Notes: generated by a model from the letters alone, not told the origin. A stretch of DNA of 64,000 nucleotides from Archivesica marissinica (GCA_014843695.1 CM026386.1:83937791-84001790), one strand, 5' to 3'. Shown: positions 34,971 to 46,280, counted from the stretch's first letter. Numbers and translations: made by a program.

Positions 34971-36483
34971 CTGAGTCAAAAAAGAAACGATACCAAACTA
35001 AAAATGACGTAAAACGGATAAAACCATAGAAAGGTTTAATATATTATTACGTATCAGTACCGGGTATCTTATTGCAACGTCAGCCAACCATAAACACAGG
35101 TAAATAAACACCCGATAATCCTGGAACGCCGAATTGCCGATTTGCACGTGCTCCTCAACAAAGACAACTTCCTACACATGTACAAATCGGAAAACCGGTT
35201 TATTGTACTGGTATTGCATTATCATCGAGGAAAAACACCTTACATACCCATTGTTACCTCTAACAAAATGCCTAGGCTAAACCGCAATCAGAGAATGTGT
35301 GCCATTGGCATGATTGACGCCGGTTTACGTCAGCGTGACGTCGCAAATCGACTCGGGGTTACGCGGATCACGATAACACGTCTACTTCGACGTTATCGAA
35401 CATATGGATCGGTGGACGACCGTCCAAGATCTGGTCGACCACGTGTGACGACGCGTGAACAGGACCGTCACATTCGGACGTCACATTTACGTGACCGGTT
35501 CCTACCTGCTACGCACACAGCTGCCGTTACTCCTGGGATGACCAACAATCGCATCAGTGCACAAACAGTCAGGAACCGGCTCGGTGAACGTGGCATTCGT
35601 GCCTATCGGCCATACGTTGGACCCATCCTGACACGACGTCACCGTGACGTACGGCGGGAATGGACGACGGAACGTGCTCGCTGGACTCGGTTACAGTGGA
35701 ATTCGGTGATGTTTAGCGATGAATCACGGTTCTGTTTGCGTCGAGCGGATGGCAGAGAGCGGGTATATCGCAGACGCGGTGAACGTTACGCCGACGCATG
35801 TGTACGACAGGTCGATCTGTTCGGGGGCGGAAGCATTATGGCGTGGGGCGGTATCACCTTCGGCAGTCGCACTGAACTGTTAGTGGTGGACGGGAACCTA
35901 AACGCCCAGCGGTACTGTGATGAGATCCTTGCGCCAGTTGTTGTGCCGTTCTTTAACGCCAACAGAAACGTCACACTGTTCCAACAGGACAACGCCAGGT
36001 GTCATACTGCTCGGATTTCCACCACATTATTGGAGCAGAACAATATTGAAACCCTGCCGTGGCCTGTTTTGTCACCAGACTTGTCACCCATAGAACATTT
36101 GTGGGATACGTTAGACCGCCACGTCAGACGACGTCAGCCGGTAACGTTAAACCAACTGAGGGATGTTTTGCGTCAGGAGTGGACAAATATTGACCAGCAA
36201 GAGATTCAGACACTCTTCCGTTCGATGCGACGGCGGTGAATTGCAATGAGAGACGCAAATGGTGCCCATACTCGGTATTGACGTCTGTGTGAAAACTCCA
36301 TTAGACCCCTGTCCGACGAATTACGTCATCACGCAGCAGACAGTTTCGGAGGATCATTATGCTTTATGTGCTCCTCTTTCAAACATGTTGGACTATCATC
36401 TTATGAATTTTCAAAGAATTTTCTAAATAAATGTTGAAATTATAGACACATAAACACGAGGTATCGTTTCTTTTTTGACTCAG
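34971..36483 (+). mobile_element. Tc1-like transposon with matching TIRs and TA flanks
   Basis: The left end CTGAGTCAAAAAAGAAACGA and the right end (reverse complement) are identical over about 25 bp (through TACC). Both ends are flanked by TATA, so TA duplication is satisfied (34969-70, 36484-85). About 1.5 kb with one transposase gene. Perfect ends and an uninterrupted gene suggest recent arrival. Confidence 0.93.
35268..36239 (+). CDS. Tc1-family DD34E transposase
   Basis: 323 codons from the Met in MPRLNRNQRMC; the open frame extends upstream to 35142, but homology starts here. An N-terminal helix-turn-helix (about 5-60, with RQRDVANRLGVTRITITRLL) and an HTH_Tnp_Tc3-like second domain with a GRPR-type linker (56-59) bind the TIRs. 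The catalytic core has D151 (MFSDESRF), D241 (FQQDNARCHTA) and E276 (DLSPIEHLWD) with 34 residues between the last two, the DD34E signature. There is a Gly-rich box (LFGGGSIMAWGGI). Length is close to the usual 340 residues. No stop or frameshift. The codons are GC-richer than the surroundings. The protein should catalyse cut-and-paste transposition into TA sites. It lies in the host intron between a4 and b4, on the opposite strand. Confidence 0.95.
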   Translation: MPRLNRNQRMCAIGMIDAGLRQRDVANRLGVTRITITRLLRRYRTYGSVDDRPRSGRPRVTTREQDRHIRTSHLRDRFLPATHTAAVTPGMTNNRISAQTVRNRLGERGIRAYRPYVGPILTRRHRDVRREWTTERARWTRLQWNSVMFSDESRFCLRRADGRERVYRRRGERYADACVRQVDLFGGGSIMAWGGITFGSRTELLVVDGNLNAQRYCDEILAPVVVPFFNANRNVTLFQQDNARCHTARISTTLLEQNNIETLPWPVLSPDLSPIEHLWDTLDRHVRRRQPVTLNQLRDVLRQEWTNIDQQEIQTLFRSMRRR

Positions 36484-36879
36484 TATATATCCAATGTACA
36501 CATATACATAGTATTATAAACCCCATATACATGCAAGTCCTGCTGAAGTATCTCAGAAATATTTCTACCATATGTATTGTTATAGTTACACGTTATATGC
36601 ATGCGTTTTCTATACAACGTTTCTTAAATATTGCTATTATATCAATTAGACCCTTATTTTGTCTTCACAAAAGATTTGATTTGTAAAACTATTGACCAAT
36701 AAATAGGTCATAGCTAAGCTGTTAAATACCACCCACGAGTAATGCGAGTATTGTTCATTATTAACATGTAACAAATGTACATACTTATATATTGCATAAA
36801 TATATATTTATATCCTATGCACACAATACCTGTACAGATATTTCAAATATATTATACAAAGTATAGTATTTTTACACAT
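36484..36879. other. Unassigned AT-rich intron sequence
   Basis: No feature recognised; TATACATTCG-like motifs near 36830-36880 lead into the following array. Confidence 0.35.
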
Positions 36880-37930
36880 TATATACATTCGTTTTCTATA
36901 TATTGTATTATATACATTCGTTTTCTATATATTGTATTATATACATTCGTGTTCTATATATTGTATTATATACATTCGTGTTCTATATATTGTATTATAT
37001 ACATTCGTGTTCTATATATTGTATTATATACATTCGTTTTGTATATATTGTATTATATACATTCGTTTTGTATATATTGTATTATATACATTCGTGTTCT
37101 ATATAGTGTATTATATACATCGTGTTCTATATATTGTATTATATACATTCGTGTTCTATATATTGTATTATATACATTCGTGTTCTATATATTGTATTAT
37201 ATACATTCGTTTTGTATATATTGTATTATATACATTCGTTTTGTATATATTGTATTATATACATTCGTGTTCTATATATTGTATTATATACATTCGTGTT
37301 CTATATATTGTAATATATACATTCGTTTTGTATATATTGTATTATATACATTCGTTTTGTATATATTGTATTATATACATTCGTGTTCTATATATTGTAT
37401 TATATACATTCGTGTTCTATATATTGTATTATATACATTCGTTTTGTATATATTGTATTATATACATTCGTTTTGTATATATTGTATTATATACATTCGT
37501 TTTGTATATATTGTATTATATACATTCGTGTTCTATATATTGCTTTATATACATTCGTTTTCTATATATTGTAATATATACATTCGTGTTCTATATATTG
37601 TATTATATACATTCGTGTTCTATATATTGTATTATATACATTCGTTTTGTATATATTGTATTATATACATTCGTTTTGTATATATTGTATTATATACATT
37701 CGTGTTCTATATAGTGTATTATATACATTCGTGTTCTATATATTGTATTATATACATTCGTGTTCTATATATTGTATTATATACATTCGTGTTCTATATA
37801 TTGTATTATATACATTCGTTTTGTATATATTGTATTATATACATTCGTTTTGTATATATTGTATTATATACATTCGTTTTCTATATATTGCTTTATATAC
37901 ATTCGTTTTCTATATATTGCATTATATATA
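36880..37930. repeat. 29-bp AT-rich minisatellite, about 36 copies
   Basis: The unit ATTATATACATTCGTGTTCT plus ATATATTGT alternates with a TTTTGTATATA subtype in runs (pairs of TTTTGT units separated by GTTCT units). Open frames in all three plus frames are artefacts. Confidence 0.97.
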
Positions 37931-38216
37931 TGTGTGTGTGTGTTCTATTGTTCTATATGTCTTCCTTTAACCATCAATTTTCATCATTTTAGACATTTAA
38001 TTATTGCAAGCTTATTACCATAGTCAGTGTTCAATTCGTATCTAGTCATGACAACATCACAAACACTATCTTGTCGGTTAAATTTTAGATAACTGACATG
38101 TTTTTTTCAGTTTCTTTGATTCGTCATGAAGAGTTTCAGCTATATATGACGGACATGGCAAAATATATGCGAGGCCATTAATTACGCAAATTATATGTAG
38201 CAGTCTCTTTAGTTTA

Positions 38217-38934
<718 letters not shown>

Positions 38935-39077
38935 CGACCAGCCAGCAGGCGGGTACGACGAAATAATACAATTGACGGGGAATGGTTGTATTGGACCGCT
39001 GCCATCCACATCTATCCACAATGGCCCGGACTCAGCTTTGTTATTGTTTCGCCAAGTTTGGCAAGATTGGCCAATAC
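38935..39077 (-). CDS. Module 4 exon a (module start)
   Basis: Acceptor ..TGTCATAAAG and donor GGTCG|GTAAGTG; 143 nt, phase 1 in, phase 0 out. Encodes GIGQSCQTWRNNNKAESG, LWIDVDGSGPIQPFPVNCII, then PPAGWS. DVDG...PFPV.C is the first-segment signature. Joins c/d3 (41381-41635) and b/c4 in phase. Confidence 0.87.
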
Positions 39078-39194
39078 CTTTATGACAAGAGAAAAATACT
39101 GATGATAAATATTAATATAAGTTGAGCCTCATCGTACATATATAATTATGTATTCATGTTGTCTTAATTACGAGACAACATTTAATTTGTTTGT

Positions 39195-39450
39195 TTGCTT
39201 CCTAGGTTTAGAGTCACACCAACAGCTTAAGACATACGGCGACTCGCCAGATATTATTGGTGGAGGAAGACCCAGGGTGCCCATCAGAGCAGAATTGCAG
39301 ACACAGACGGGTACCTCCGACCTGGATACCCTCCTCACATAAAATAATTCGACAGCCTCAGTGGGATTCCAACCAAGAGATGCAAGAACCAAGTGATTTG
39401 AAATCAACGAATTAACAACTCGACCACGGAATCCATTGACACAAAATTTA
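39195..39450 (+). repeat. Dispersed repeat family D, longest copy
   Basis: Contains ACTCGCCAGATATTATTGGT, GGAGGAAGACCCAGGGTGCC, CAGACACAGACGGGTACCT and CACATAAAATAATTCGACAG. The end (GGGATTCCAACCAAGAG) looks like a reversed tRNA-type B box, so the family may be a minus-oriented SINE. Confidence 0.6.
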
Positions 39451-39970
39451 AATCACTTCACAGATCAGCAGCATAGAATAATGGGATCTGATACTTGTCT
39501 TCCTTTCAACAACACCTGGGATCAAGAACTCATCAATCCAGATTTGCTTTAGGGTTCGAGTTCATGTTCGGAAGAGACACGGACTTGTGGTTGATACATG
39601 TCTGCTCGATGTGCATGCTGTTGGTGTGTGAAACACAATTAAGGGTGGCCCTAAAAAGGGGCAGCTGGTGTTCAGAATTGTGAACAGGAAGGAAGAAGCC
39701 ACACAATATATGTCGACGCAATCGACAATGCATCAACATGATGCAAGTTCTAAGCAACATATATTGTGCGCCAATATGGTTCACCGTCGGCAAGTTTAAA
39801 TAAGCTCAACAAATTTATAAAACAAAACATAATTAGGATGTAAACAGAAATACACAGGAGATAAACGATGGCGATATAAGAACGTCTAATGAAGCTCGTA
39901 ATTAGTAGATAAACTCATCTAGTATTAGCCTACGTTCCAGGCTGTCGATTGTTCCCCAATTTGCTTCTGG
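39451..39970. other. Unassigned intron sequence
   Basis: Overlapping plus and minus frames of 62 and 86 codons (39495-39793) show no domain. No repeat recognised. Confidence 0.35.
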
Positions 39971-39974
39971 CAAA

Positions 39975-40750
39975 TGATCAAGTCAAGTAAATTTTATTTA
40001 CAAAGTCAGGCAATATAACAACATAACATAAGCTCGAAAGAGCTTTTAACACCGACTTATACATAATACATGTTAATACATACAAAGTTTATAATGCATT
40101 AATTAAATAAATAAGTATCACATTTTATTTATTAAGTATCACATGTTTATTAGTACACCTTGCAAATGTATTATTAGACCTGAACATACATATTAAGATT
40201 TGTGGAAGCTGCTGATCTGGACCCATATAGAGTCTAAGAACTGCCCTAAAAGAAAAAAGGATAAAATACTGAGAATGAAAAGGAACAGAAAAGTGTGACA
40301 TGGTTAAATGAGAATATCTCCCCAAATGCCAAGGTGGGAGGAGCTGATTATAGCAACTTCCACACGGGGTTAATTAATGGTCTGAGAAAAAGAAGAAAAT
40401 ATTTAACCTATGTAATATTACATGATGAGCAGGAGCATTTTTCTCCATGCCAAGTATTGATCTGTGATCGGAATTGTCCAAAAGAGGAGGATTTTCTAAA
40501 ATCATCTGGTAATGAGTTCCATAATTTGGCAGTAGCATACCTAAAAGACTTCTTACCATTATGTTTCTATGTTGGGCCTAGGAATGTCAACAATGTTTGT
40601 GTATCTAAAGTTATAGGCAGAGTTTCTAACATTAACAACTTCATGAAGGTACTTTAGGGTGTGCTTGTGCGATATTCGAAATGCGTCAAGGGCTATAGAT
40701 CTCAGTCTTCTAATTTTTAAAGTAATTAAACCAGATTTGTTCAATAAAAT
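39975..40750 (-). mobile_element. LINE 3' fragment, frameshifted
   Basis: Minus-strand translation gives LRSIALDAFRISHKHTLKYL, NVRNSAYNFRYTNIVDIPR (40559-40744). After frame changes, KLWNSLPDDFRKSSSFGQFR and a C-terminal GEKCSCSSC come from the 40400-40500 region. This is the characteristic C-terminus of invertebrate non-LTR retrotransposon ORF2 proteins. The 3' tail ends near 39980 with GTAAATAAAATTTACTTGAC. It differs from the LINE at 47830. Dead copy. Confidence 0.75.
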
Positions 40751-40793
40751 TCATAACTGCTACTGTAGTCTTCATATCTGAACGTGAGTGCTC

Positions 40794-40845
40794 TCTCTCT
40801 CCTCTCTCTCTCTCTATCTCTCTATCTCTCTCTCTCTCTCTCTTG
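40794..40845. repeat. (CT)n tract
   Basis: CTCTCT runs with a few TATCTC interruptions, about 50 bp. Confidence 0.9.
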
Positions 40846-41380
40846 AATTTTCTCTAGGTTTTTTGTATTGGTTAAGGGTTCTGCAACGGCATGTTGACAG
40901 AAATGTTCAGCATGTTGACAGAAATTTTATCAAACACTTTTGCTTTTTTAACATTCATATTTTTAATTTGTTTCTTTACAAAATCTACAGGTATCGCCTC
41001 AATATTTAATTCCTTTGAACTATTGACTATTTCAATTTGCTTAATTTTTGTCAATACTAACATGGTTATCGAGTATTAATGATATTATCAGAAACTCCCT
41101 ACGGCCCAATTAATGAGCTCGGTATTAAAATATATTTATATGACGGACCAGGCAAAATATATCAACGCCTGTTCCCAGTCTAATCTAGTATATAAGAATA
41201 ATAAAAATGTGTCCAAATTATGAATTAGAAAGACACCATAATCGAATTAGGAGATACGATGTTATACGTACCTCCATTTTTATATTTGTGGCACAATGAT
41301 TATTTTAAATGTAGTATCAGTGATTGGTGCATTGTTCTTTTCTTAGAATACATACGTTATATTACTTAACATATTCATAC
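40846..41380. other. Unassigned intron sequence
   Basis: Two overlapping short frames on opposite strands (40872-41079) have no domain. ATGTTGACAGAAAT is duplicated at 40892-40925. Confidence 0.35.
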
Positions 41381-41635
41381 CAAGTGGACGCTTATCACAT
41401 AACAGCTCAGAAATAACCGGCCTCACTCTGCGCCCTTTATTGTTTCCATCTAGCGTCTCAGTTGGATCAAGAGAGACACAAACTTGACAAACTGCCAATG
41501 CTTTCACAAGCCATCCACCGTCTTTACGTGTTTTGCCATCCTCGAGGTCACAATTACAATGGGCTTGACTTCCACCTGCGCACGAGCCAACTACGCCACA
41601 CGCGCATGTGTGTTCTGCATTGCCACCGACCCATT
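41381..41635 (-). CDS. Module 3 exon c/d (complete)
   Basis: Acceptor ..TATCTGACAG and donor CACTTG|GTATGAA; 255 nt, the longest exon here, phase 1 in and out. Encodes EWVGGNAEHTCACGVVGSC, AGGSQAHCNCDLEDGKTRKD, GGWLVKALAVCQVCVSLD, then VISELLCDKRPLG. The c end and all of d are in one exon without introns. The LPV motif is replaced by an extended VCQVCVSLDPTE stretch with two extra Cys. Confidence 0.87.
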
Positions 41636-41859
41636 CTGTCAGATACACGAATTGCAACATGTGCATAAAACATATCTATACAATATACAATCAATAACTA
41701 TATGTGCACGATTTACCAGGTACAGTCCATTACGCAGTCATGGCAAGAAATGTGTATACATGAGTGAGCTGTCATATTAATATTCGTTTCTAAACAGAGC
41801 TAACGTGTCTATGCTGTGAACTGCTGCATAGGAAATGAGTGAGGAATTGTTTGGGGCAT

Positions 41860-42085
41860 AAGGTCACACAGGCAGCGTATGCCATCTTAAGGCGACTCTC
41901 CAGCTATTATTAGTGGAGTAAGACTCAACAAGCAGTATTTCAATCATGGATTGAAACCCGAATAGAACCACCGACCTTCCACAAGCCAGCTGGAAAGCTT
42001 CCTCACATGAAATAATTCGACACTCCCATTGCGACTCGCACATACAGCGTGTGCGAGGCAAATGCTTAAAACGGAGCGTATCCAT
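41860..42085 (+). repeat. Dispersed repeat family D, copy 4
   Basis: Contains GGCGACTCTCCAGCTATTAT, TAGTGGAGTAAGACTC, CCACCGACCTTCCACAAGCC and CACATGAAATAATTCGACAC. Best preserved middle section of the four copies. Confidence 0.6.
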
Positions 42086-42119
42086 GGTTCATTTTACATG
42101 TCCGGTGTATAGCACCGAT

Positions 42120-42245
42120 ACACGAGACCTCGGTTTATAGTCACATCTGAAAGACTGTTAATATTATTATCGTCAGACTGGTGATTGAACCTGCGATCCC
42201 TGAATTCGCAGTCCAATGTGTTAACCACGTGACCACTGATGCGTC
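42120..42245 (-). mobile_element. SINE family S3, minus-strand 5' part
   Basis: Reverse complement shows the tRNA-like head with GTGGTTAACACATTGGACTG and CAGGTTCAATCACC, then the GTCTTTCAGATGTGAC and CGAGGTCTCGTG body of S3. The tail is missing. Confidence 0.7.
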
Positions 42246-43329
42246 TGTAGCGTGTCATATGCGTGTTTTATATCATAGTCATACATTATATGGCATAAAA
42301 GAGTAACTAGTATGCCACCATAAATACGGTTCATTTTCCACACTCATATTGGTTGGAAGGAACATTTTGCTAGTGATATATTTCAACTGGAAACATCCTG
42401 TTGGTGTTGTTGGGCACAAGAAGATATCTCGTTTCTAGAATGTCCTGATCGATATTACTTCAAGAAGTTCAATGTATCGATGCCATCTGGGATGTACACT
42501 CGATGTGTCCCACTTAACCAAGGAAATTGATGGAGTTAATTATTCATTCATCGCCATAGATATGTTTTCTTTTTTCTTTTTTTCGATTTTTATTTCTTGA
42601 TCAATATACATCATAATTACACATATACATAATAATTACACATATACATAATAATTACACACACTGTAGACTTTCCAGGCATGTACATGTATTGAAAATA
42701 AAGAGCGTGTCAAAAAGTAGTTGACAAGTGCTAACAGCCTGCAGTATATATATATATATATACGCATTATTCACGAATTATATTTATATTAAGTTATATG
42801 TACTCATGTGAAGTTACGTAAAGCGATGAAATAATAACCCTATGTATATTGGGAAGGAGGAGTAATTTTTTAAGTAGAAGAGATAAGATTAGCAAAAGAA
42901 AGTAAGGAAGTTTCAGTGGAGATAAGTGTGGATGATTGTCTATATATAACATGCATTTATTGACAAGTTAGTCGATAAGATCCAAGAACTGTCTCCATGT
43001 GTTTTCTAATGTTAGTGCATTTGAAGAATAAGCGGCACAAATCCATTGTAGTGGGCTTCAAACAGATACACGCGTCAGATAGGATACCCAAACTATGTGA
43101 GGTGTGATCCAGTTAGCGAATGAACAATCTGGTGAGGTCTTTTCTAGGCAAGAAGTGAATTGAGCATTATGTCACAGATACTGCAACACACGATATTTAT
43201 ACAGAGAATCATTAGAGAGTGAATGCTGATTTACAACTATTATCACGTGTTATCAGTGCGCGCACTTTTTTGTTCTTGGTGATCACACCTCTCTTTTATT
43301 AGTCCGTGATCCCATTGGTCGCATATATA
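42246..43329. other. Unassigned intron sequence
   Basis: CATATACATAATAATTACA is tandemly repeated about 3 times at 42612-42660, and a (TA)n run lies at 42746-42762. No gene-like signal was found in this 1.1-kb stretch. Confidence 0.4.
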
Positions 43330-43495
43330 GTATATAACCACGTGTTTTCAGTGATTGCACCTATCTGTAATAACCACGTGATCTCAGTGATCACACGTGT
43401 CTATAATAACCACGTGATCACAGTGATCGCACCTGTTTGCAATAACCACGTGATCTCAGTGATCGCACATGTTTGCAATAACCACGTGATCTAAA
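43330..43495. repeat. 36-bp minisatellite, about 4-5 copies, with CACGTG in each
   Basis: The unit contains AATAACCACGTGATCTCAGT and GATCGCACCTGTTTGC. Each copy holds the E-box palindrome CACGTG. Lies 50 bp from exon 43546-43657 on its downstream (intron 5') side. Confidence 0.9.
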
Positions 43496-43545
43496 TGATC
43501 GTAGACATGTGATCTACTATCGCGTGATCTAATAATAGTACCAAC

Positions 43546-43657
43546 CTGAATGTTCAACACCATCGCATGTCTTGTAGGTAGTGTGACCAGTCAAAGGCGC
43601 ATTCTGACATTCTTGGAATAATGACTGTGCACAGTGCTTACTATTAGCAACCAGCGC
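43546..43657 (-). CDS. Module 3 exon b' (YC.Q..EC part)
   Basis: Acceptor ..ATATTTAAG and donor CATTCAG|GTTGGTAC; 112 nt, phase 0 in, phase 1 out. Encodes ALVANSKHCAQSLFQECQN, APLTGHTTYKTCDGVEHS. Continues QVQ of the preceding exon, so the QVQALVANSKHC.Q...EC core is split by an intron here, as in module 5. Confidence 0.84.
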
Positions 43658-43689
43658 CTTAAATATAGATGATATAAGTGCAACATTCG

Positions 43690-43733
43690 GTTTATACAAC
43701 TTTACTTTAGCTCGGTTGTGAAACAAATTCTAA
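43690..43733 (-). mobile_element. SINE S1/S2 tail fragment
   Basis: CTCGGTTGTGAAACAAATTC matches the shared 3' tail (TTCGCAATCGAGC on the other strand) of families S1 and S2. The 22-bp array starts immediately after it. Confidence 0.5.
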
Positions 43734-43735
43734 TA

Positions 43736-44047
43736 TACCAAATACTCCACACGTGTATACCAAATACTCCACACGTGTATACCAAAAACTCCACACGTGT
43801 ATACCAAAAACTCCACACGTGTATACCAAAACTCCACACGTGAATACCAAAAACTCCACACGTGTATGCCAAAAACCCCACACGTGTATACCAAAAACTC
43901 CACACGTGTATACCAAAAACTCCACACGTGTATACCAAAACTCCACACGTGAATACCAAAAACTCCACACGTGTATGCCAAAAACCCCACACGTGTATAC
44001 CAAAAACTCCACACGTGTATACCAAAAACTCCACACGTGTATACCAA
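43736..44047. repeat. 22-bp minisatellite, about 14 copies, with ACACGTGT in each
   Basis: The unit CCACACGTGTATACCAAAAA CT is interrupted by CACGTGAATACC and GTATGCC variants. The variant block (43825-43880) recurs at 43937-43992, a 112-bp (five-unit) higher-order duplication. Each unit holds a CACGTG core. Confidence 0.95.
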
Positions 44048-44154
44048 AACACGTTCCATAATTTAAATGTCTAGCACCGATAACTGTGTCTGGTGTCTCA
44101 TTAATAACAATTAACAATACCGTAATCCATCAACCCACAAATAAGATTAAGACA

Positions 44155-44334
44155 TATGAATACAGTTACGACATATGAATACAGTTACGACATATGAATA
44201 CAGTTACGACATATGAATACAGTTACGACATATGAATACAGTTACGACATATGAATACAGTTACGACATATGAATACAGTTACGACATATGAATACAGTT
44301 ACGACATATGAATACAGTTACGACATATGAATAC
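44155..44334. repeat. 19-bp minisatellite, about 9-10 perfect copies
   Basis: CAGTTACGACATATGAATA repeated without change. Confidence 0.97.
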
Positions 44335-44430
44335 AAGTATTGATCCCATTTTATAAAGATGTAGAGTTTAGTGCTGCACAGTAAATGTGTTAGTCATATA
44401 ATTACAAACTAACAAGACTTGAGCTCTTAC

Positions 44431-44534
44431 CTGAACCTGATCCTTTGAAACTGGAACACCTTTGGACGTGTAGCCAACATCATAACACTTGGTCACTCCA
44501 ACACTGGGTTCGCCAATAATCGGGTCAACAGAAC
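44431..44534 (-). CDS. Module 3 exon b (first half)
   Basis: Acceptor ..CCCTATTAAG and donor GTTCAG|GTAAGAG; 104 nt, phase 1 in, phase 0 out. Encodes SVDPIIGEPSVGVTKCYDVG and YTSKGVPVSKDQVQ. Ends in the KDQVQ that leads into ALVANSKHC of the next exon. Confidence 0.83.
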
Positions 44535-44617
44535 CTTAATAGGGAAACGAAAATGAATAGCGGAGTGTGATACAAACCCAATTATTATTTCTATATTTGT
44601 TTTCCAATGAAATAAAA

Positions 44618-44830
44618 TAGGCTGTCCGATTCGCGTAGTGGTTAGCGCGCTCGCTTCTCACCATTGCATGCCTGGTTCGATCCTCGGACCGAAAAGATAT
44701 GTGAGATGGCACGGTGGTCGCCAGACCGGACAGGTGGGTTTCTCCGGGTACTCCGGTTTCCTCCCACACGAATAACCATATTTACACTTTCCGCCGCGCC
44801 AACGAGACAAATCAACTCGGATCTTGATTG
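44618..44830 (+). mobile_element. tRNA-derived SINE, family S2, plus-strand copy
   Basis: Head GTCCGATTCGCGTAGTGGTT with B box TGGTTCGATCCTCGG. Core GGTGGGTTTCTCCGGGTACT and CCGGTTTCCTCCCACACG, then a decayed tail. The core resembles the conserved central domain of several metazoan SINEs (recalled similarity, not searched). Confidence 0.82.
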
Positions 44831-44897
44831 TTTGCTGCAACCAGTTTTCTTTTCAAATATTACTACCTGGGTTCGGTATAATACAATAAATAGTTAA

Positions 44898-45381
44898 TTC
44901 CTGAGAGGGCAATATGAAAAATATCACCCCGAGAAACATGAATGTTAACCGAGGTGTCCCTAGAAACATGAATGTTAACCGAGGTGTCCCTAGAAACATG
45001 AATGTTAACCGAGGTGTCCCTAGAAACATGAATGTTAACCGAGGTGTCCCTAGAAACATGAATGTTAACCGAGGTGTCCCTAGAAACATGAATGTTAACC
45101 GAGGTGTCCCTAGAAACATGAATGTTAACCGAGGTGTCCCTAGAAACATGAATGTTAACCGAGGTGTCCCTAGAAACATGAATGTTAACCGAGGTGTCCC
45201 TAGAAACATGAATGTTAACCGAGGTGTCCCTAGAAACATGAATGTTAACCGAGGTGTCCCTAGAAACATGAATGTTAACCGAGGTGTCCCTAGAAACATG
45301 AATGTTAACCGAGGTGTCCCTAGAAACATGAATGTTAACAGGCGTCTCGGGGTGATATTGTTCATATTGACCACCCAGGAA
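44898..45381. mobile_element. TIR element enclosing a perfect 30-bp minisatellite
   Basis: The left end TTCCTGAGAGGGCAATATGA continues AAAATATCACCCCGAGA. The right end (reverse complement) TTCCTGGGTGGTCAATATGA continues ACAATATCACCCCGAGA. So ~37-bp inverted repeats (about 32 matches) directly enclose 14 copies of a 30-bp unit. No coding outside repeat-derived frames; no clear target duplication. Confidence 0.75.
44932..45339. repeat. 30-bp minisatellite, about 14 identical copies
   Basis: Unit AGAAACATGAATGTTAACCG plus AGGTGTCCCT. All complete copies appear identical; the last partial unit runs into the right inverted repeat. Open frames on both strands follow from the multiple-of-3 period. 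Confidence 0.98.
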
Positions 45382-45486
45382 TGCAATAGTTTTATAGTAT
45401 TTAAGAGATAATTGTAATAGGTTTCGATCTAGCTTTCAATGTGTCGAATGTATGAGCATTTGAAATACAATCATGTTAAAAGTCTG

Positions 45487-45705
45487 ATCCGGCTCCGTGA
45501 TCGAGTGGTTAATGTCGCTGACTTGTATGCCACTGTAACCTATAATCACTGTGGGTCACGGGTTCGAGCCCGCTCAGACTTTGTGCACTAAGTATTGGTT
45601 AACCGCTGGAGCCTGTCCAGGAAAGGTGTTGTAAGGTGCAGGTAAACTGCCCGTCGCTCAAATGGGCAAATGGTAGCGATGTTAAACAAACTTAAATAAA
45701 TATTG
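45487..45705 (+). mobile_element. tRNA-derived SINE, family S4
   Basis: Head CGGCTCCGTGATCGAGTGGT (A box) and ACGGGTTCGAGCCCG (B box), separated by a long variable-arm-like stretch as in class II tRNAs (Leu/Ser type). The tail CCCGTCGCTCAAATGGGCAA then ATGGTAGCGATGTTAAACA matches the S3 tail. Not a functional tRNA. Confidence 0.78.
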
Positions 45706-45890
45706 TTAATATGTGAATGGCCAAAGGCACTGATTTATGATAATAAATTAAATGTTAAATCAACAAAATCGCAACGGGCATAGCATGCAACCACTCTCGC
45801 TTCCCCTGAAGTGCTGTGTAGCATGGAATGATAATACCTTCTACCCAATATACTACTATGACTACCTTTCATATAAAACAGTGAACTTAC

Positions 45891-46061
45891 TGATGGTAAC
45901 ATCAACGGACGTTTTGGAGCCCTTACAGGTGACAGTGAATGGCTCGACTCCATCTGGACCATCAGGATCAATAACCATTTCTCCGTCCTTCATATAGTTC
46001 TCGCTCTCCAGTAGCGTATTTCTGTTCACTTTCCTCTTGTCAGCACAGTTAGGATATAGCG
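45891..46061 (-). CDS. Module 3 exon a (module start)
   Basis: Acceptor ..GTACATTAG and donor CATCA|GTAAGTTC; 171 nt, phase 1 in and out. Encodes ALYPNCADKRKVNRNTLLES, ENYMKDGEMVIDPDGPDG, then VEPFTVTCKGSKTSVDVTI. IDPDG..G.EPFTV.C is the clearest module start in the window. Joins d2' and b3 in phase. Confidence 0.9.
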
Positions 46062-46159
46062 CTAATGTACAAGTACAATTAGGAAATAGCACTAATGTAC
46101 AATCAAAGCCTAAATTACACAACATGTATGGACTATACAGATGTCAGCTTTCAAAGATA

Positions 46160-46280
46160 TTGTCATATCCTCGATAGCGCAGTTGGTAGCTTGTTGTCAA
46201 CCTATAGCAACATACTATTCTGAATCTGGCTGGTTCGAAACTCAGTGTATCCATATAACTATGGCTGTCCGGTTAGCGCA
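46160..46280 (+). mobile_element. tRNA-like SINE head fragments
   Basis: CTCGATAGCGCAGTTGGTAG with CTGGTTCGAAACTC (46170-46240), followed by a second A-box-like GTCCGGTTAGCGCAGTGGTA (46266-46285). The 31-bp array begins exactly at the end of the second head, so the array seems to have grown next to or out of it. Confidence 0.5.

Noticed and set aside
36775..37992. 405-codon Ile/Tyr-rich frame resembling a membrane protein
   Set aside because: AT-rich 29-bp minisatellite; all three frames are open in the same stretch.
44618..44690. Possible tRNA gene (A and B boxes)
   Set aside because: The sequence continues into a SINE core and tail shared with 3560-3803, and the cloverleaf stems do not pair convincingly. 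The same applies to heads at 741, 25445, 45487, 47610 and 58525.
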